Below the pieces are notes generated by a model. The model saw nothing but the letters and a program-made list of their open reading frames with translations, did not search any database and was not told the DNA's origin. A DNA stretch of 8,468 nt from an uncultured Ruminococcus sp. (GTDB taxonomy: Bacteria > Bacillota > Clostridia > Oscillospirales > Ruminococcaceae), in the NCBI GenBank assembly GCA_905199285.1, contig CAJKFZ010000111.1, positions 1-8,468 on the forward strand. Direction: 5' to 3'. Below are positions 1-7,026 of the stretch, piece after piece (position 1 is the first letter of the stretch; each line of letters begins with the position of its first letter). The translations under genes were made by a program, and so were the position numbers.

Positions 1-627
1 GTCAAGCCACAAATTCACATCGGAATTTACATCATAAAAATCATCATAATTTTCCGGCTGCGACAGCGAAAAAAAGTTTATTTTGTACACAGTGTTTTCG
101 GTAGTCAGCCAGCCGTAATTGTGACCGTCAAAATATTCGCTGTCAATGAACTTCATCACGTCCGCAAACATACTTCCATCGCTCATGTTATGACCATACA
201 GAACGTTGATTTTTCCCGTAAAATCTGCATTGCAACGGTAATCGAGGAAGATCGAACCCACCCTTAAATAACTGCCGTCAACGGCTCTGTGAAGATAAAA
301 TTCATTGTCACCGGAATACATCACAGGGTAGTCGATTTTCGTTTCGGGAACGTTTATCCAGCCGATAGAATTGTCAACATTAGCGCACAATTTCTGAGTC
401 TGTTCCTTTAACTTTTCTTCCGCTTCAGACGGTATTTCAGCGGCATCTTCTTCACTTGATCCGCTGTTTTCCAGCAATTCCAGAACAGTAAAATCAGGCA
501 CAAACGGTTTGATTTTTTCTTCTTGAATCATCTCGCCCACATCGTCACGAAATAACAAGAACAGTCCTCCAAAAAGGAGGACGGCTGATATCACAGCCGC
601 CGTTATAAATATAATCTTATTCCTCAT
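1..627 (-). CDS. Class B sortase, partial (C-terminus beyond the left edge)
   Basis: The first 209 residues are present; the frame is still open at base 1. Residues 1-4 are basic/polar, and about 5-26 form one hydrophobic segment, giving an N-terminal membrane anchor with the enzyme outside. An acidic linker (about 50-75) precedes the sortase fold. Class B hallmarks are GWINVPETKIDYPV (89-102), the DNEFYLH stretch (107-113) and YGHNM (144-148), whose His146 is the expected catalytic histidine. The catalytic Cys (TLSTC-like) and Arg should lie past the window edge. Sortases cut a wall-sorting motif and join the protein to peptidoglycan or to a pilin. The ATG overlaps the last 11 bases of the upstream surface-protein gene, and a weak AAAGG lies 8 bases before it, so translation is probably coupled. 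The obvious substrate is that upstream protein. The class B call rests on sequence pattern, not structure. Confidence 0.93.
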   Translation of the reverse strand, partial: MRNKIIFITAAVISAVLLFGGLFLLFRDDVGEMIQEEKIKPFVPDFTVLELLENSGSSEEDAAEIPSEAEEKLKEQTQKLCANVDNSIGWINVPETKIDYPVMYSGDNEFYLHRAVDGSYLRVGSIFLDYRCNADFTGKINVLYGHNMSDGSMFADVMKFIDSEYFDGHNYGWLTTENTVYKINFFSLSQPENYDDFYDVNSDVNLWLD

Positions 628-3600
628 TCTGAACGCCTTTCATGGACATCTTTTTCTTTCTGCAAATGAATAAAACTGAGCCTATGGCAAGGGAAAGACC
701 TATCATGATCCATGCCAAAAGATCGCTGTGATTATCGCCTGTGTACGGAGTCGGCTGATGCGGAATTTTGGTATTTGTCATGCTGCATTTAACGATCTCG
801 CCGTTCTCCTTTATCGTGAACGGATATGAATTTTCATCTAAAATATATCCGTCAGGAGCGTCAAATTCACGGTAGAAATAATCGCCCACACGAAGCATAT
901 CGAATTTCACGATACCCTTATCATCTGTCCGTCCTTGAACGACAACATTGCCGTCCTTATCGAGAATCTCGATGCCGCAGTTTGGTATCAGCTGACCTGT
1001 AGAAATGTCGGTCTTGGTGATCTCAACACCGCCTTTTTTCGGTTTATTTATAAAGCCTTTTCCGACTTCTGTGTTTGAAATTTCGATTGTTTCACCGTCC
1101 TTTTCTATGTTGAACGGATACACATTTTCATCGATAATAAAACCGTCCGGAGCGACAGTTTCCTTTAAGAAATACTTGCCGTATTCAAGATTTTCAAGGA
1201 GGTATACGCCCTTTTCTGTTTCTGACAATTTGCCTATTTCAATCTCGCATTTTTCATCGGAATAAACGGTGAACTCTGCGCCTGAAAGCCTGTTGTCAGG
1301 GTATTCTTCGTCAATTTTTGTAACGGTAACATTGCCTTTGATCTTCTCGTTAACTGTACGAATATTGATAGTTTCCTCGTTTTCCGAAACAGTTACAGGA
1401 TAGCTTTCATCGCTTAAAACATAGCCTGTAGGAGCTGCGATTTCACGCACGATATAGCTGCCGAAAGGCACTTCTTCAAAGCCAAATTCGCCCTTAGAAT
1501 CAGACTCGGAAGTCATGATTGCATTGTCTGCTGTGAACTCCTCGCAGTCGGTATTAAAGAGTCCGAAGAGAGCGTTTTCTAACGGCTCGTCAGCCTCGTT
1601 TACCTTGATTCCTTTAACAGTTCCGCGCTTAAGAAGGTTCTTGAACTGTCCGCAATCCACGTACACAGTGGTCATTTCCTGACCCTGATATTCGAAGCTT
1701 ACAAGGTACTTTTCGCCGTTTAAAACATAGTGTTCGTCAGTTGCGATTTCCTGAACATAGTACTTTGCAAATGGAACTTTTTCAGCAATGACAGCCTTCA
1801 TATTTTCATCAAGTGCGACCTCTGCAATAAGACCGTTTTCGGGAATAGAGCTGCCGTCGGCGGCTGTGATTTCTTCTGCTGCAAACAATCCGAAACGGAC
1901 ATTTTTGTATTCAGAATTCATACCGATTCCAAAGGTTTCATCCTGTTCCATAATCTTTTCAAGAGCAATTTCCACACCCTGATAGTTGTTGACAAAGGTT
2001 GCATTTACGGTATCTCTCACGGTGACCTCCTGTCCTGCGTAGGCGAGTTCCACAAGCTGCGGCTCACTGTTTAAAACGTAGCCGTAAGGAGCTTGAACTT
2101 CCTTAACTTCATATTTTCCGAGGTACAATAAATCGGTTTTAGCAAAGCCGTTTTCATCTGTTGTAAGCTCCGATACAACGTCGCCTGCATTGGCTCTGAC
2201 AGTGCCGTCAGCGGTCACGATATCCTCGCTTGCGATCACCTGATAAACCGCTCCGGAGAGTCCGTTTTCCTCGAAAACTGGGGTATAAGTTGTCTGTCCG
2301 CTTTCGTGCGTTTCGCCATTTGGATCAACTGAAATTGCGCTGCCAAGAGCAGTTACAGAACTGAAAATATCGCCGGATTTCTGCACAGAGATCTTGCCCT
2401 TCTGAGCAATATCCGACTTCTGAACCTTGACAATATTCACGGCATTTTCTATTTCTGAATTTGCCGCAGTTACGCTGAATGCGACCGGTTCGCTGTCCAG
2501 AGCGTAACCCATAGGAGCCTGAACTTCGACCAGCGTGTAATCGCCGTAATGGAGCACTTCAGGGGTAATCAGATAGCCCTCGGAGTTTGTGTAAAATGTG
2601 TCTACGCCCATGCTTACGAGGTTATTTTCAGCGTCATAAATCTGGAATCCTGCACCCTCGTAGGCGATATTTTTACCTGTTTCTGCGTCCAATTTTGTGA
2701 TGTGGATATATGATTTGAACGGCGCGTTATTGAGAATATATTCGTAGGTTTTCTCGTTTTCTGCAATGAAAACTTCAAAATCAGAAACGAAAGCAGCGTC
2801 GTTGACTGTCTTTGTCTGGTGAACAGTATACACGCCGTATGGCATTAATTTTGTTTCTGCAAATCCGTTTTCATCGGTAATGAGATAGTCCTTTTCACTG
2901 TCTTTTGCGTTTGCATAAGAGCCTGCGGATTTGAGATAAACCTCGAATTCTGCGCCTTTTTCGAGATTAATTACTTCGTTTTCATCATCGTCCGAATGCT
3001 TGATAATGCTGATTTTTCCCTTGACAACATCTTCGGTAACAGTCTTTGAAATAGGGTTGTGTTCGATGGTATAATTCTCCGGATGTGCGCCTATGAAGTA
3101 CACCGTTTTATTAAGGAGATAGCCTTCTGACGGACTGATTTCCTGAATCGTGTAATTTCCGCAAACGTACTCCTTTGTCTTGAAATATCCGTTTTCGTCT
3201 GTAGTGTAAGTGTCTACAAGTTCATCGTCAAGATAGAGTCCGTAAACTGCTCCGGCGAGAGTTGCGTCACCCTGTGATTCGTTTGTTTCGGAGTCCTTTT
3301 TCACTACCTCCGCAGTAAACTTTTTAAGCACATTTTTGAATGTCACATTTGTAGTAGCGTCAGCTGTCAGAGTCACTTTATGATCGGCAGGAACAACATA
3401 TTTTATAGGCACATTTTTCTCGCTAATAGTGTAGGTGATTTTCTTGTTATTGCTGTCATAAACAGGAATATTGCTGAGAACTGCAATGCCGTCAGCGCCT
3501 GTTTTAATGTTGTAAGTCTTGCTATTGCCGGTAATTGTAAACTCTCTGTCGCCGTTCTGATTATCCTCCGACTGCTTGTTGATTTTGATAGAACCTTTCT

Positions 3601-4939
3601 TCAGATCGTTGTCAAAATTTACGTTAACAGTCAAATCAACATTGCCCTTTGTCAGCGTAACATTTTGGGCCTTTGGCGTCTTATACCTTGTAGCTACGTT
3701 GATTTCGGTAACGGTATAGGTGATAGCCTTGCCTGTTTTCATGTCGTAAACCTTGAGACCTGAAAACTCCGCAATACCAAGAGCATTGGTCTTTTTGGTG
3801 TATGAACTGCCGTCAGAACCTGTCACCTTAAACTCAATATTTCTGACAAGTTTATCCTCTGCGGTCTTGTTTATCTTGATTTTTCCGGTCTGGAAATCCT
3901 CGTAAACGGTGACCGTTTGATTGGCTTTCAGCTCGTAAACTTTAGTCGAGAGAGCGTAGCCTTTCGGAGCGGAAATCTCTTTCACATAATAAGTTCCGCT
4001 TTTCAGTTTGATAGAACCTGTGCCTTTTTCACCGATTTTTATCTCGCCGACTTTAGTTTTACAAGCCTTATCGCTGTACACACCGTACTTGGCAAAACTG
4101 CCGTCAATGGGCGATTTACCGACAATTTGAGACGTACCATCGATGCATTTTTTGATTGTAAAAGTTGCATCACGGGAGGTGAGCTTGTAGGCAAGAAAGC
4201 TCTTAAATCTCGCCTTACCGTCGGTGTTATTATTGATAACGCATCCCTGAGAACCGTTGCACTCGATATGCCAGTGCTTGCCGCCATCGCCGTTTCCGCT
4301 GCCCACATATTTGGACACGGAATCACGCTTGTAGCCCAGTTTTACGAGGTAATCGAGAACGGCGTCCCTGTTTTTGAACTCGCCCATATAGAACCACATA
4401 TGACCGATTCCATTGTCCTTTGCGATACCTGAAACGACCGCTTCGGGGAGCAGTTTTCCGCCGTCAAAATACTGGTGATTATCAGCATTCAGCTTATCGT
4501 AAAGCACCTCGATAGGCGAAGTTACGCCCTTGTAGGTCATGGTGCAGTTCTTGTACGCAGAGCCGTCGCCGTACTCCCAGTAGTTTTGAGGAACAGGATT
4601 ATTTGAGGGAAAACCTGACGTTCTCACTCCTAAATCTGTGAGCGTTGCATAGACAAGACCGGAGCAGTCCAGACCTTTTTTTCGAACGGTTTCCATCGAC
4701 TGCTTCTTGGGACTGGAGGACGAATAAACGCCGTCATAACCCTTGCAGTCCCAGCCGTAGGGAACGCCTAAATACTTAGCCGCCTGCTTGATTACCTCAT
4801 CGCCTGAGAGCAGCGGTTCTTTTGCTGTTGCTGCTGCGGAAGTTTTTAATCCGCCGATATTCGTTCCGATCAAAGTAAAAGCGCAGAGTCCCGCCATGAG
4901 CCCTGCGCCGATTTTTTTCAATATTTTATTTTTAAACAT
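617..4939 (-). CDS. Sortase-anchored surface protein: NlpC/P60-like domain plus about 11 CnaB/SpaA-like repeats
   Basis: The protein has 1440 residues from the ATG at 4939. Residues 1-39 form a signal peptide (FKNKILKK, hydrophobic core, cleavage near TSAAATA). Residues 45-250 look like an NlpC/P60 cysteine peptidase: AAKYLGVPYGWDC, then LDCSGLVY with Cys92 as nucleophile, GIGHMWFYMG with His180, and a later HWHIEC (222-227) supplying a third polar residue. Such domains cut peptidoglycan stem peptides. About eleven CnaB/SpaA-like beta domains follow, near 260-350, 352-447, 449-540, 541-639, 641-742, 743-846, 847-987, 988-1104, 1105-1201, 1202-1303 and 1304-1393. Many carry the KE-x-x-AP-x-GY signature and a Lys in the first strand, as in self-crosslinking isopeptide domains. 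The C-terminus has TPYTG (1397-1401), a hydrophobic span (about 1407-1426) and RKKK. TPYTG departs from canonical LPxTG. The downstream class B sortase overlaps this gene and is the likely anchoring enzyme. The ligand is unknown. Confidence 0.93.
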   Translation of the reverse strand: MFKNKILKKIGAGLMAGLCAFTLIGTNIGGLKTSAAATAKEPLLSGDEVIKQAAKYLGVPYGWDCKGYDGVYSSSSPKKQSMETVRKKGLDCSGLVYATLTDLGVRTSGFPSNNPVPQNYWEYGDGSAYKNCTMTYKGVTSPIEVLYDKLNADNHQYFDGGKLLPEAVVSGIAKDNGIGHMWFYMGEFKNRDAVLDYLVKLGYKRDSVSKYVGSGNGDGGKHWHIECNGSQGCVINNNTDGKARFKSFLAYKLTSRDATFTIKKCIDGTSQIVGKSPIDGSFAKYGVYSDKACKTKVGEIKIGEKGTGSIKLKSGTYYVKEISAPKGYALSTKVYELKANQTVTVYEDFQTGKIKINKTAEDKLVRNIEFKVTGSDGSSYTKKTNALGIAEFSGLKVYDMKTGKAITYTVTEINVATRYKTPKAQNVTLTKGNVDLTVNVNFDNDLKKGSIKINKQSEDNQNGDREFTITGNSKTYNIKTGADGIAVLSNIPVYDSNNKKITYTISEKNVPIKYVVPADHKVTLTADATTNVTFKNVLKKFTAEVVKKDSETNESQGDATLAGAVYGLYLDDELVDTYTTDENGYFKTKEYVCGNYTIQEISPSEGYLLNKTVYFIGAHPENYTIEHNPISKTVTEDVVKGKISIIKHSDDDENEVINLEKGAEFEVYLKSAGSYANAKDSEKDYLITDENGFAETKLMPYGVYTVHQTKTVNDAAFVSDFEVFIAENEKTYEYILNNAPFKSYIHITKLDAETGKNIAYEGAGFQIYDAENNLVSMGVDTFYTNSEGYLITPEVLHYGDYTLVEVQAPMGYALDSEPVAFSVTAANSEIENAVNIVKVQKSDIAQKGKISVQKSGDIFSSVTALGSAISVDPNGETHESGQTTYTPVFEENGLSGAVYQVIASEDIVTADGTVRANAGDVVSELTTDENGFAKTDLLYLGKYEVKEVQAPYGYVLNSEPQLVELAYAGQEVTVRDTVNATFVNNYQGVEIALEKIMEQDETFGIGMNSEYKNVRFGLFAAEEITAADGSSIPENGLIAEVALDENMKAVIAEKVPFAKYYVQEIATDEHYVLNGEKYLVSFEYQGQEMTTVYVDCGQFKNLLKRGTVKGIKVNEADEPLENALFGLFNTDCEEFTADNAIMTSESDSKGEFGFEEVPFGSYIVREIAAPTGYVLSDESYPVTVSENEETINIRTVNEKIKGNVTVTKIDEEYPDNRLSGAEFTVYSDEKCEIEIGKLSETEKGVYLLENLEYGKYFLKETVAPDGFIIDENVYPFNIEKDGETIEISNTEVGKGFINKPKKGGVEITKTDISTGQLIPNCGIEILDKDGNVVVQGRTDDKGIVKFDMLRVGDYFYREFDAPDGYILDENSYPFTIKENGEIVKCSMTNTKIPHQPTPYTGDNHSDLLAWIMIGLSLAIGSVLFICRKKKMSMKGVQNEE

Positions 4940-4946
4940 ATCTTTT

Positions 4947-4953
4947 CCTTTCC
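4947..4953 (-). promoter_or_regulatory. Ribosome binding site fixing the surface-protein start
   Basis: GGAAAGG lies 7 bases before the ATG at 4939. The in-frame ATG 11 codons further up (4972) sits in the loop of a terminator hairpin and has no Shine-Dalgarno sequence. Its extra residues (MRVFFCWKGKD) would also spoil the signal peptide. The 4939 start is therefore preferred. Confidence 0.75.
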
Positions 4954-4956
4954 AAC

Positions 4957-4984
4957 AAAAAAAGACTCGCATTTGCGAGTCTTT
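4957..4984 (-). terminator. Rho-independent terminator after the lipoprotein gene
   Basis: A perfect 10-bp stem, AAAGACTCGC/GCGAGTCTTT, with a 4-base loop is followed in the minus direction by an uninterrupted run of T (7 Ts including the last stem bases). It starts 9 bases after the lipoprotein stop codon and ends only 17 bases before the surface-protein ATG. There is almost no room for a separate promoter after it. It therefore probably works as a partial terminator that sets how much surface protein and sortase is made from the lipoprotein promoter. That role is inference. Confidence 0.85.
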
Positions 4985-4993
4985 CGTAATTTT

Positions 4994-5806
4994 TTATTCG
5001 TATCGCACACTGCTGATGATGTCGGCAGATGCGATATAGCTTTCGTTTTCGTCCACTATCTCTGTGAATCCGCTCATATTTTCCGTCAGTAAGCATCCTG
5101 CCTGCGTATCCAGAACATACCACACGCCGTCGATCCTGACCACATTTGCTACGTGTCCGTACAGCTGATTTTCAGTCCATGCGAAGTAACACTCCAGACC
5201 GTATTGGCAGCACATTTCGTAGGTCTGATATGCGTATTGTACGCACGTTCCGCCGCCGTTTACCGTCATAAAATTGTACACTTCAAGAGCCTTTACATAA
5301 TCCGACATACCATACTCAGGAGGCTCGGCTTCTTCTTCGTATTCTGTCGGTTCGGTAATCGTAACCTCCGTAGAATCAGTAGTTTGCGGCGGTTCTGACT
5401 GTGTATTTTCAGTCGATTCTTCCGATATAATTTCGGTACTTGATTCCGTATGATCAGTAGGATTCTCAGCGATTACATCAGCTTTTTCCTGCTGAGCTTC
5501 CGTTGGATCATATTGACTTTTTTCCTTTTGCACATCGGTTACCGCCGTCGTTGTACAGACCGTTTTGGACTGATTTTTTACTGTCGTTACAGCTGTTTCT
5601 GTGATTGAAATTTCGCACTCAGTCGATGGCTGAGATTCAATCTCGGAGTATGATTCCAACTCCGTATTATTTTCAGAAAACGGCGCGGAATTTAGTGAAG
5701 ATTCCAATTGTTCTTCGCCATGATCTGTGTCCGGCGTCACGCCGGCGGTAGGTACGCAGGCTGTGAGAAGTCCTGCTAAGATAAGGATAAGTATTGATTT
5801 TTTCAT
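4994..5806 (-). CDS. Lipoprotein with Ser/Thr/Glu-rich stalk and transglutaminase-like domain
   Basis: A protein of 270 residues. MKKSILILILAGLLTAC is a lipoprotein signal peptide with lipobox L14-T-A-C17, so the mature protein should be lipid-anchored on the outer face of the membrane. Residues about 25-160 are a low-complexity linker rich in Glu, Ser and Thr, probably a flexible stalk. Residues 165-270 resemble a transglutaminase-like cysteine domain: GGGTCVQYAYQTYEM with Cys188, YGHVANVV with His218 and WYVLDTQAG with Asp233, in the spacing of a Cys-His-Asp triad. Bacterial members are mostly proteases, though crosslinking is possible, so the reaction here is open. The start has GAAAGGAG 9 bases upstream and a candidate promoter just before that; a terminator follows the stop. 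Its position before the wall-anchored peptidase/CnaB protein suggests a shared envelope job. The lipoprotein call is strong and the enzyme fold good. Confidence 0.87.
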   Translation of the reverse strand: MKKSILILILAGLLTACVPTAGVTPDTDHGEEQLESSLNSAPFSENNTELESYSEIESQPSTECEISITETAVTTVKNQSKTVCTTTAVTDVQKEKSQYDPTEAQQEKADVIAENPTDHTESSTEIISEESTENTQSEPPQTTDSTEVTITEPTEYEEEAEPPEYGMSDYVKALEVYNFMTVNGGGTCVQYAYQTYEMCCQYGLECYFAWTENQLYGHVANVVRIDGVWYVLDTQAGCLLTENMSGFTEIVDENESYIASADIISSVRYE

Positions 5807-5832
5807 ATGGATCAGCTCCTTTCGTTACCATA

Positions 5833-5861
5833 ACCATACCATAAAATCAATGCAATATCCA
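5833..5861 (-). promoter_or_regulatory. Candidate promoter for the lipoprotein gene
   Basis: TGGATA (5856-5861, 4 of 6 to TTGACA), a 17-base spacer and TATGGT (5833-5838) preceded by TGG, an extended -10. It lies in the 117-base gap between the 82-residue gene and the lipoprotein gene, with the predicted start point just before the ribosome binding site. TATGGT occurs three times in a row here (5827-5832, 5833-5838, 5838-5843). A second reading, TTGCAT (5850-5855) with the -10 at 5827-5832, also has 17-base spacing. I see no terminator in the rest of the gap. Confidence 0.42.
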
Positions 5862-5923
5862 GACCTTTTGCGCAAGTTCTACGTTATCAATAAGGCGGCG
5901 AGCGAATTTTTAAGCATAACCAA

Positions 5924-6172
5924 TCAATCATTAGTGTATGCCTCCTCATCATCGCAGTCGCCTTGAAAAATGCAGTTTTCGCAGCCGTCAGCGCTGTTGC
6001 AGATCTCCATTAATTCCAGATCAGTCAGCTTTCTGCGGACTGCCGTCAGCACAATTCCGTCATCGTCTGCTTCCAAAATAATTTTTACCGGAAGACCGTT
6101 TCGGTCGTAAACTCCCGAAAATTCTGCCGTTCCGTTATCCGTCATAACTTGTGAAAATATAACTTTTTTCAT
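5924..6172 (-). CDS. Small uncharacterised protein with C-terminal cysteine cluster
   Basis: An 82-residue protein that I do not recognise. The first ~50 residues look like alternating beta strands (MKKVIFSQVMTDNGTAEFSG, then PVKIILEADDDGIVLTAV). A short helix-like stretch, LTDLELMEIC, leads to cysteines at C-x6-C-x2-C-x5-C (CNSADGCENCIFQGDC). The end is acidic. Four closely spaced cysteines could bind zinc or an iron-sulfur cluster; this is inference from spacing only. The ATG overlaps the stop of the adenine methyltransferase as ATGA, and AAGGAG lies 10 bases upstream inside that gene, so the two are almost certainly co-translated. It may be an accessory protein for the methyltransferase or simply a small passenger gene. 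The ribosome binding site and overlap make it a real gene. Confidence 0.75.
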   Translation of the reverse strand: MKKVIFSQVMTDNGTAEFSGVYDRNGLPVKIILEADDDGIVLTAVRRKLTDLELMEICNSADGCENCIFQGDCDDEEAYTND

Positions 6173-7008
6173 GAAATAAAATCTCCTTTTTCATTAAAGA
6201 AAGAGAGTTGGTCAATCGTACCAACTCTCTGCGTCGTATCGTAATTTGAAATTAACAGCTCCGCATACTGACAGCCGCCCTCATACCGCTGCGCAAGATT
6301 ATTGAGCCTGCTGATCTCCTCTATGCGGATATCAGACTGATTCCAGATTTCCCGAATCTCAGGGCAGTCGTTATAGGACACTAAAAATTTGCCCTTGATG
6401 CCCATCAGCGTATCATGCAATCTTATATGATCGTCAGTTTTAAATCCCACATCTTTGTAGTAATTTTCCGTGGCAAAATACGGCGGATCGCAGTAGAAAA
6501 AACTGCCCGTACTGTCGTACTGTTTTATCAGCTTTTCAAAATCACGGTTCTCAATAAGCACCTTTTGAAGCCTCATCGAAGCCATATCTATCTGAGGAAA
6601 ATCCGCCCACATAGAATGCGGCTGACAGCCAAAGCTGTCAAGTCCTGATGCATAACTGTATCGGATAAGCTGATAAAACTTGGCTGCCCTGTCAATGTCA
6701 CGAAATCTTGGGAACAGCTTTTTCTTGTGCAGCGTGGCGATCCAGTCGAAGTCCTCACGGGAATTCAGAACGTACCGAAGCTTGTATTTCAGCTTATTTG
6801 GCTTATCCCTCACACAGCGAAAAAGGTTCACCAGATTGCTGTTGAAATCATTGTAAACCTCCATTTCTTTGCCTTGCGGCTTGCGAAATAACACCCATCC
6901 AGCGCCGCCGAAAACTTCGATATACTTGTCGTATTCCGGCGGCAAACGTGCGAGAATCTCATCCCTGAGCAGCTTTTTGCCGCCTATCCATGATATGAAA
7001 CTATTCAT
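6169..7008 (-). CDS. D12-class DNA adenine-N6 methyltransferase (Dam-like)
   Basis: The protein has 279 residues and should transfer methyl from S-adenosylmethionine to adenine in a specific DNA site. Visible motifs are FISWIGGKKLL (4-14, motif X), YIEVFGGAGWVLF (29-41, SAM-binding FxGxG motif I), VYNDFN (51-56), FFYCDPPYF (170-178, motif IV with catalytic DPPY at 174-177) and FLVSYND (208-214). Length and motif order fit the D12/alpha class that includes Dam; the recognition site cannot be read. The start at 7008 has AAGGAG 4 bases upstream; a longer frame from a TTG at 7086 runs through hairpins and is rejected. No restriction endonuclease lies next to it, so it looks solitary, as is common on mobile elements, where it may protect the DNA from host restriction or change expression. 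The stop overlaps the next gene by 4 bases. Confidence 0.94.
   Translation of the reverse strand: MNSFISWIGGKKLLRDEILARLPPEYDKYIEVFGGAGWVLFRKPQGKEMEVYNDFNSNLVNLFRCVRDKPNKLKYKLRYVLNSREDFDWIATLHKKKLFPRFRDIDRAAKFYQLIRYSYASGLDSFGCQPHSMWADFPQIDMASMRLQKVLIENRDFEKLIKQYDSTGSFFYCDPPYFATENYYKDVGFKTDDHIRLHDTLMGIKGKFLVSYNDCPEIREIWNQSDIRIEEISRLNNLAQRYEGGCQYAELLISNYDTTQRVGTIDQLSFFNEKGDFIS
6196..6230 (-). repeat. Terminator-like perfect inverted repeat inside the methyltransferase 3' end
   Basis: AGAGAGTTGGT (6220-6230 read on the minus strand) and ACCAACTCTCT (6202-6212) pair perfectly over 11 bp around a 7-base loop. In the minus direction the stem is followed by TTCTTTAA. It spans codons 260-269 of the adenine methyltransferase, about 30 bases before the 82-residue gene. 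It could weaken read-through into that gene or affect its translation. The stem is only moderately GC-rich and the U tract is interrupted, so strong termination is uncertain. Confidence 0.5.
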
Positions 7009-7012
7009 TTTT

Positions 7013-7018
7013 CTCCTT
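7013..7018 (-). promoter_or_regulatory. Ribosome binding site deciding the adenine methyltransferase start
   Basis: AAGGAG sits 4 bases before the ATG at 7008. It lies directly after the hairpin region at 7022-7095. It fixes MNSFISWIGGKK as the N-terminus, which matches where this family normally begins. Confidence 0.8.
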
Positions 7019-7026
7019 CTGCCGCT

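Noticed and set aside
650..4160. Possible CRISPR or DNA tandem array suggested by periodic similar stretches
   Set aside because: The periodicity comes from CnaB protein domains of about 90-140 residues; the DNA copies are divergent and there are no short identical repeats with spacers.
4039..4326. Minus-strand open frame of 95 codons within the surface-protein gene
   Set aside because: It is out of frame with the conserved NlpC/P60 region and has no separate ribosome binding site evidence.
3917..4432. Open frame of 171 codons on the plus strand opposite the surface-protein gene
   Set aside because: It is antisense to a clearly coding, domain-rich gene, shows no recognisable domain, and the other plus-strand frames are similar shadows.
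4940..4972. Eleven-codon upstream extension of the surface protein (ATG at 4972)
   Set aside because: That ATG is in the terminator loop without a Shine-Dalgarno sequence and would put MRVFFCWKGKD before a normal signal peptide.
5731..5745. CCGGCG-TCA-CGCCGG hairpin in the lipoprotein gene
   Set aside because: It is only 6 bp, is explained by the Ala-Gly-Val-Thr-Pro codons after the lipobox, has no T tract, and occupies no regulatory position.
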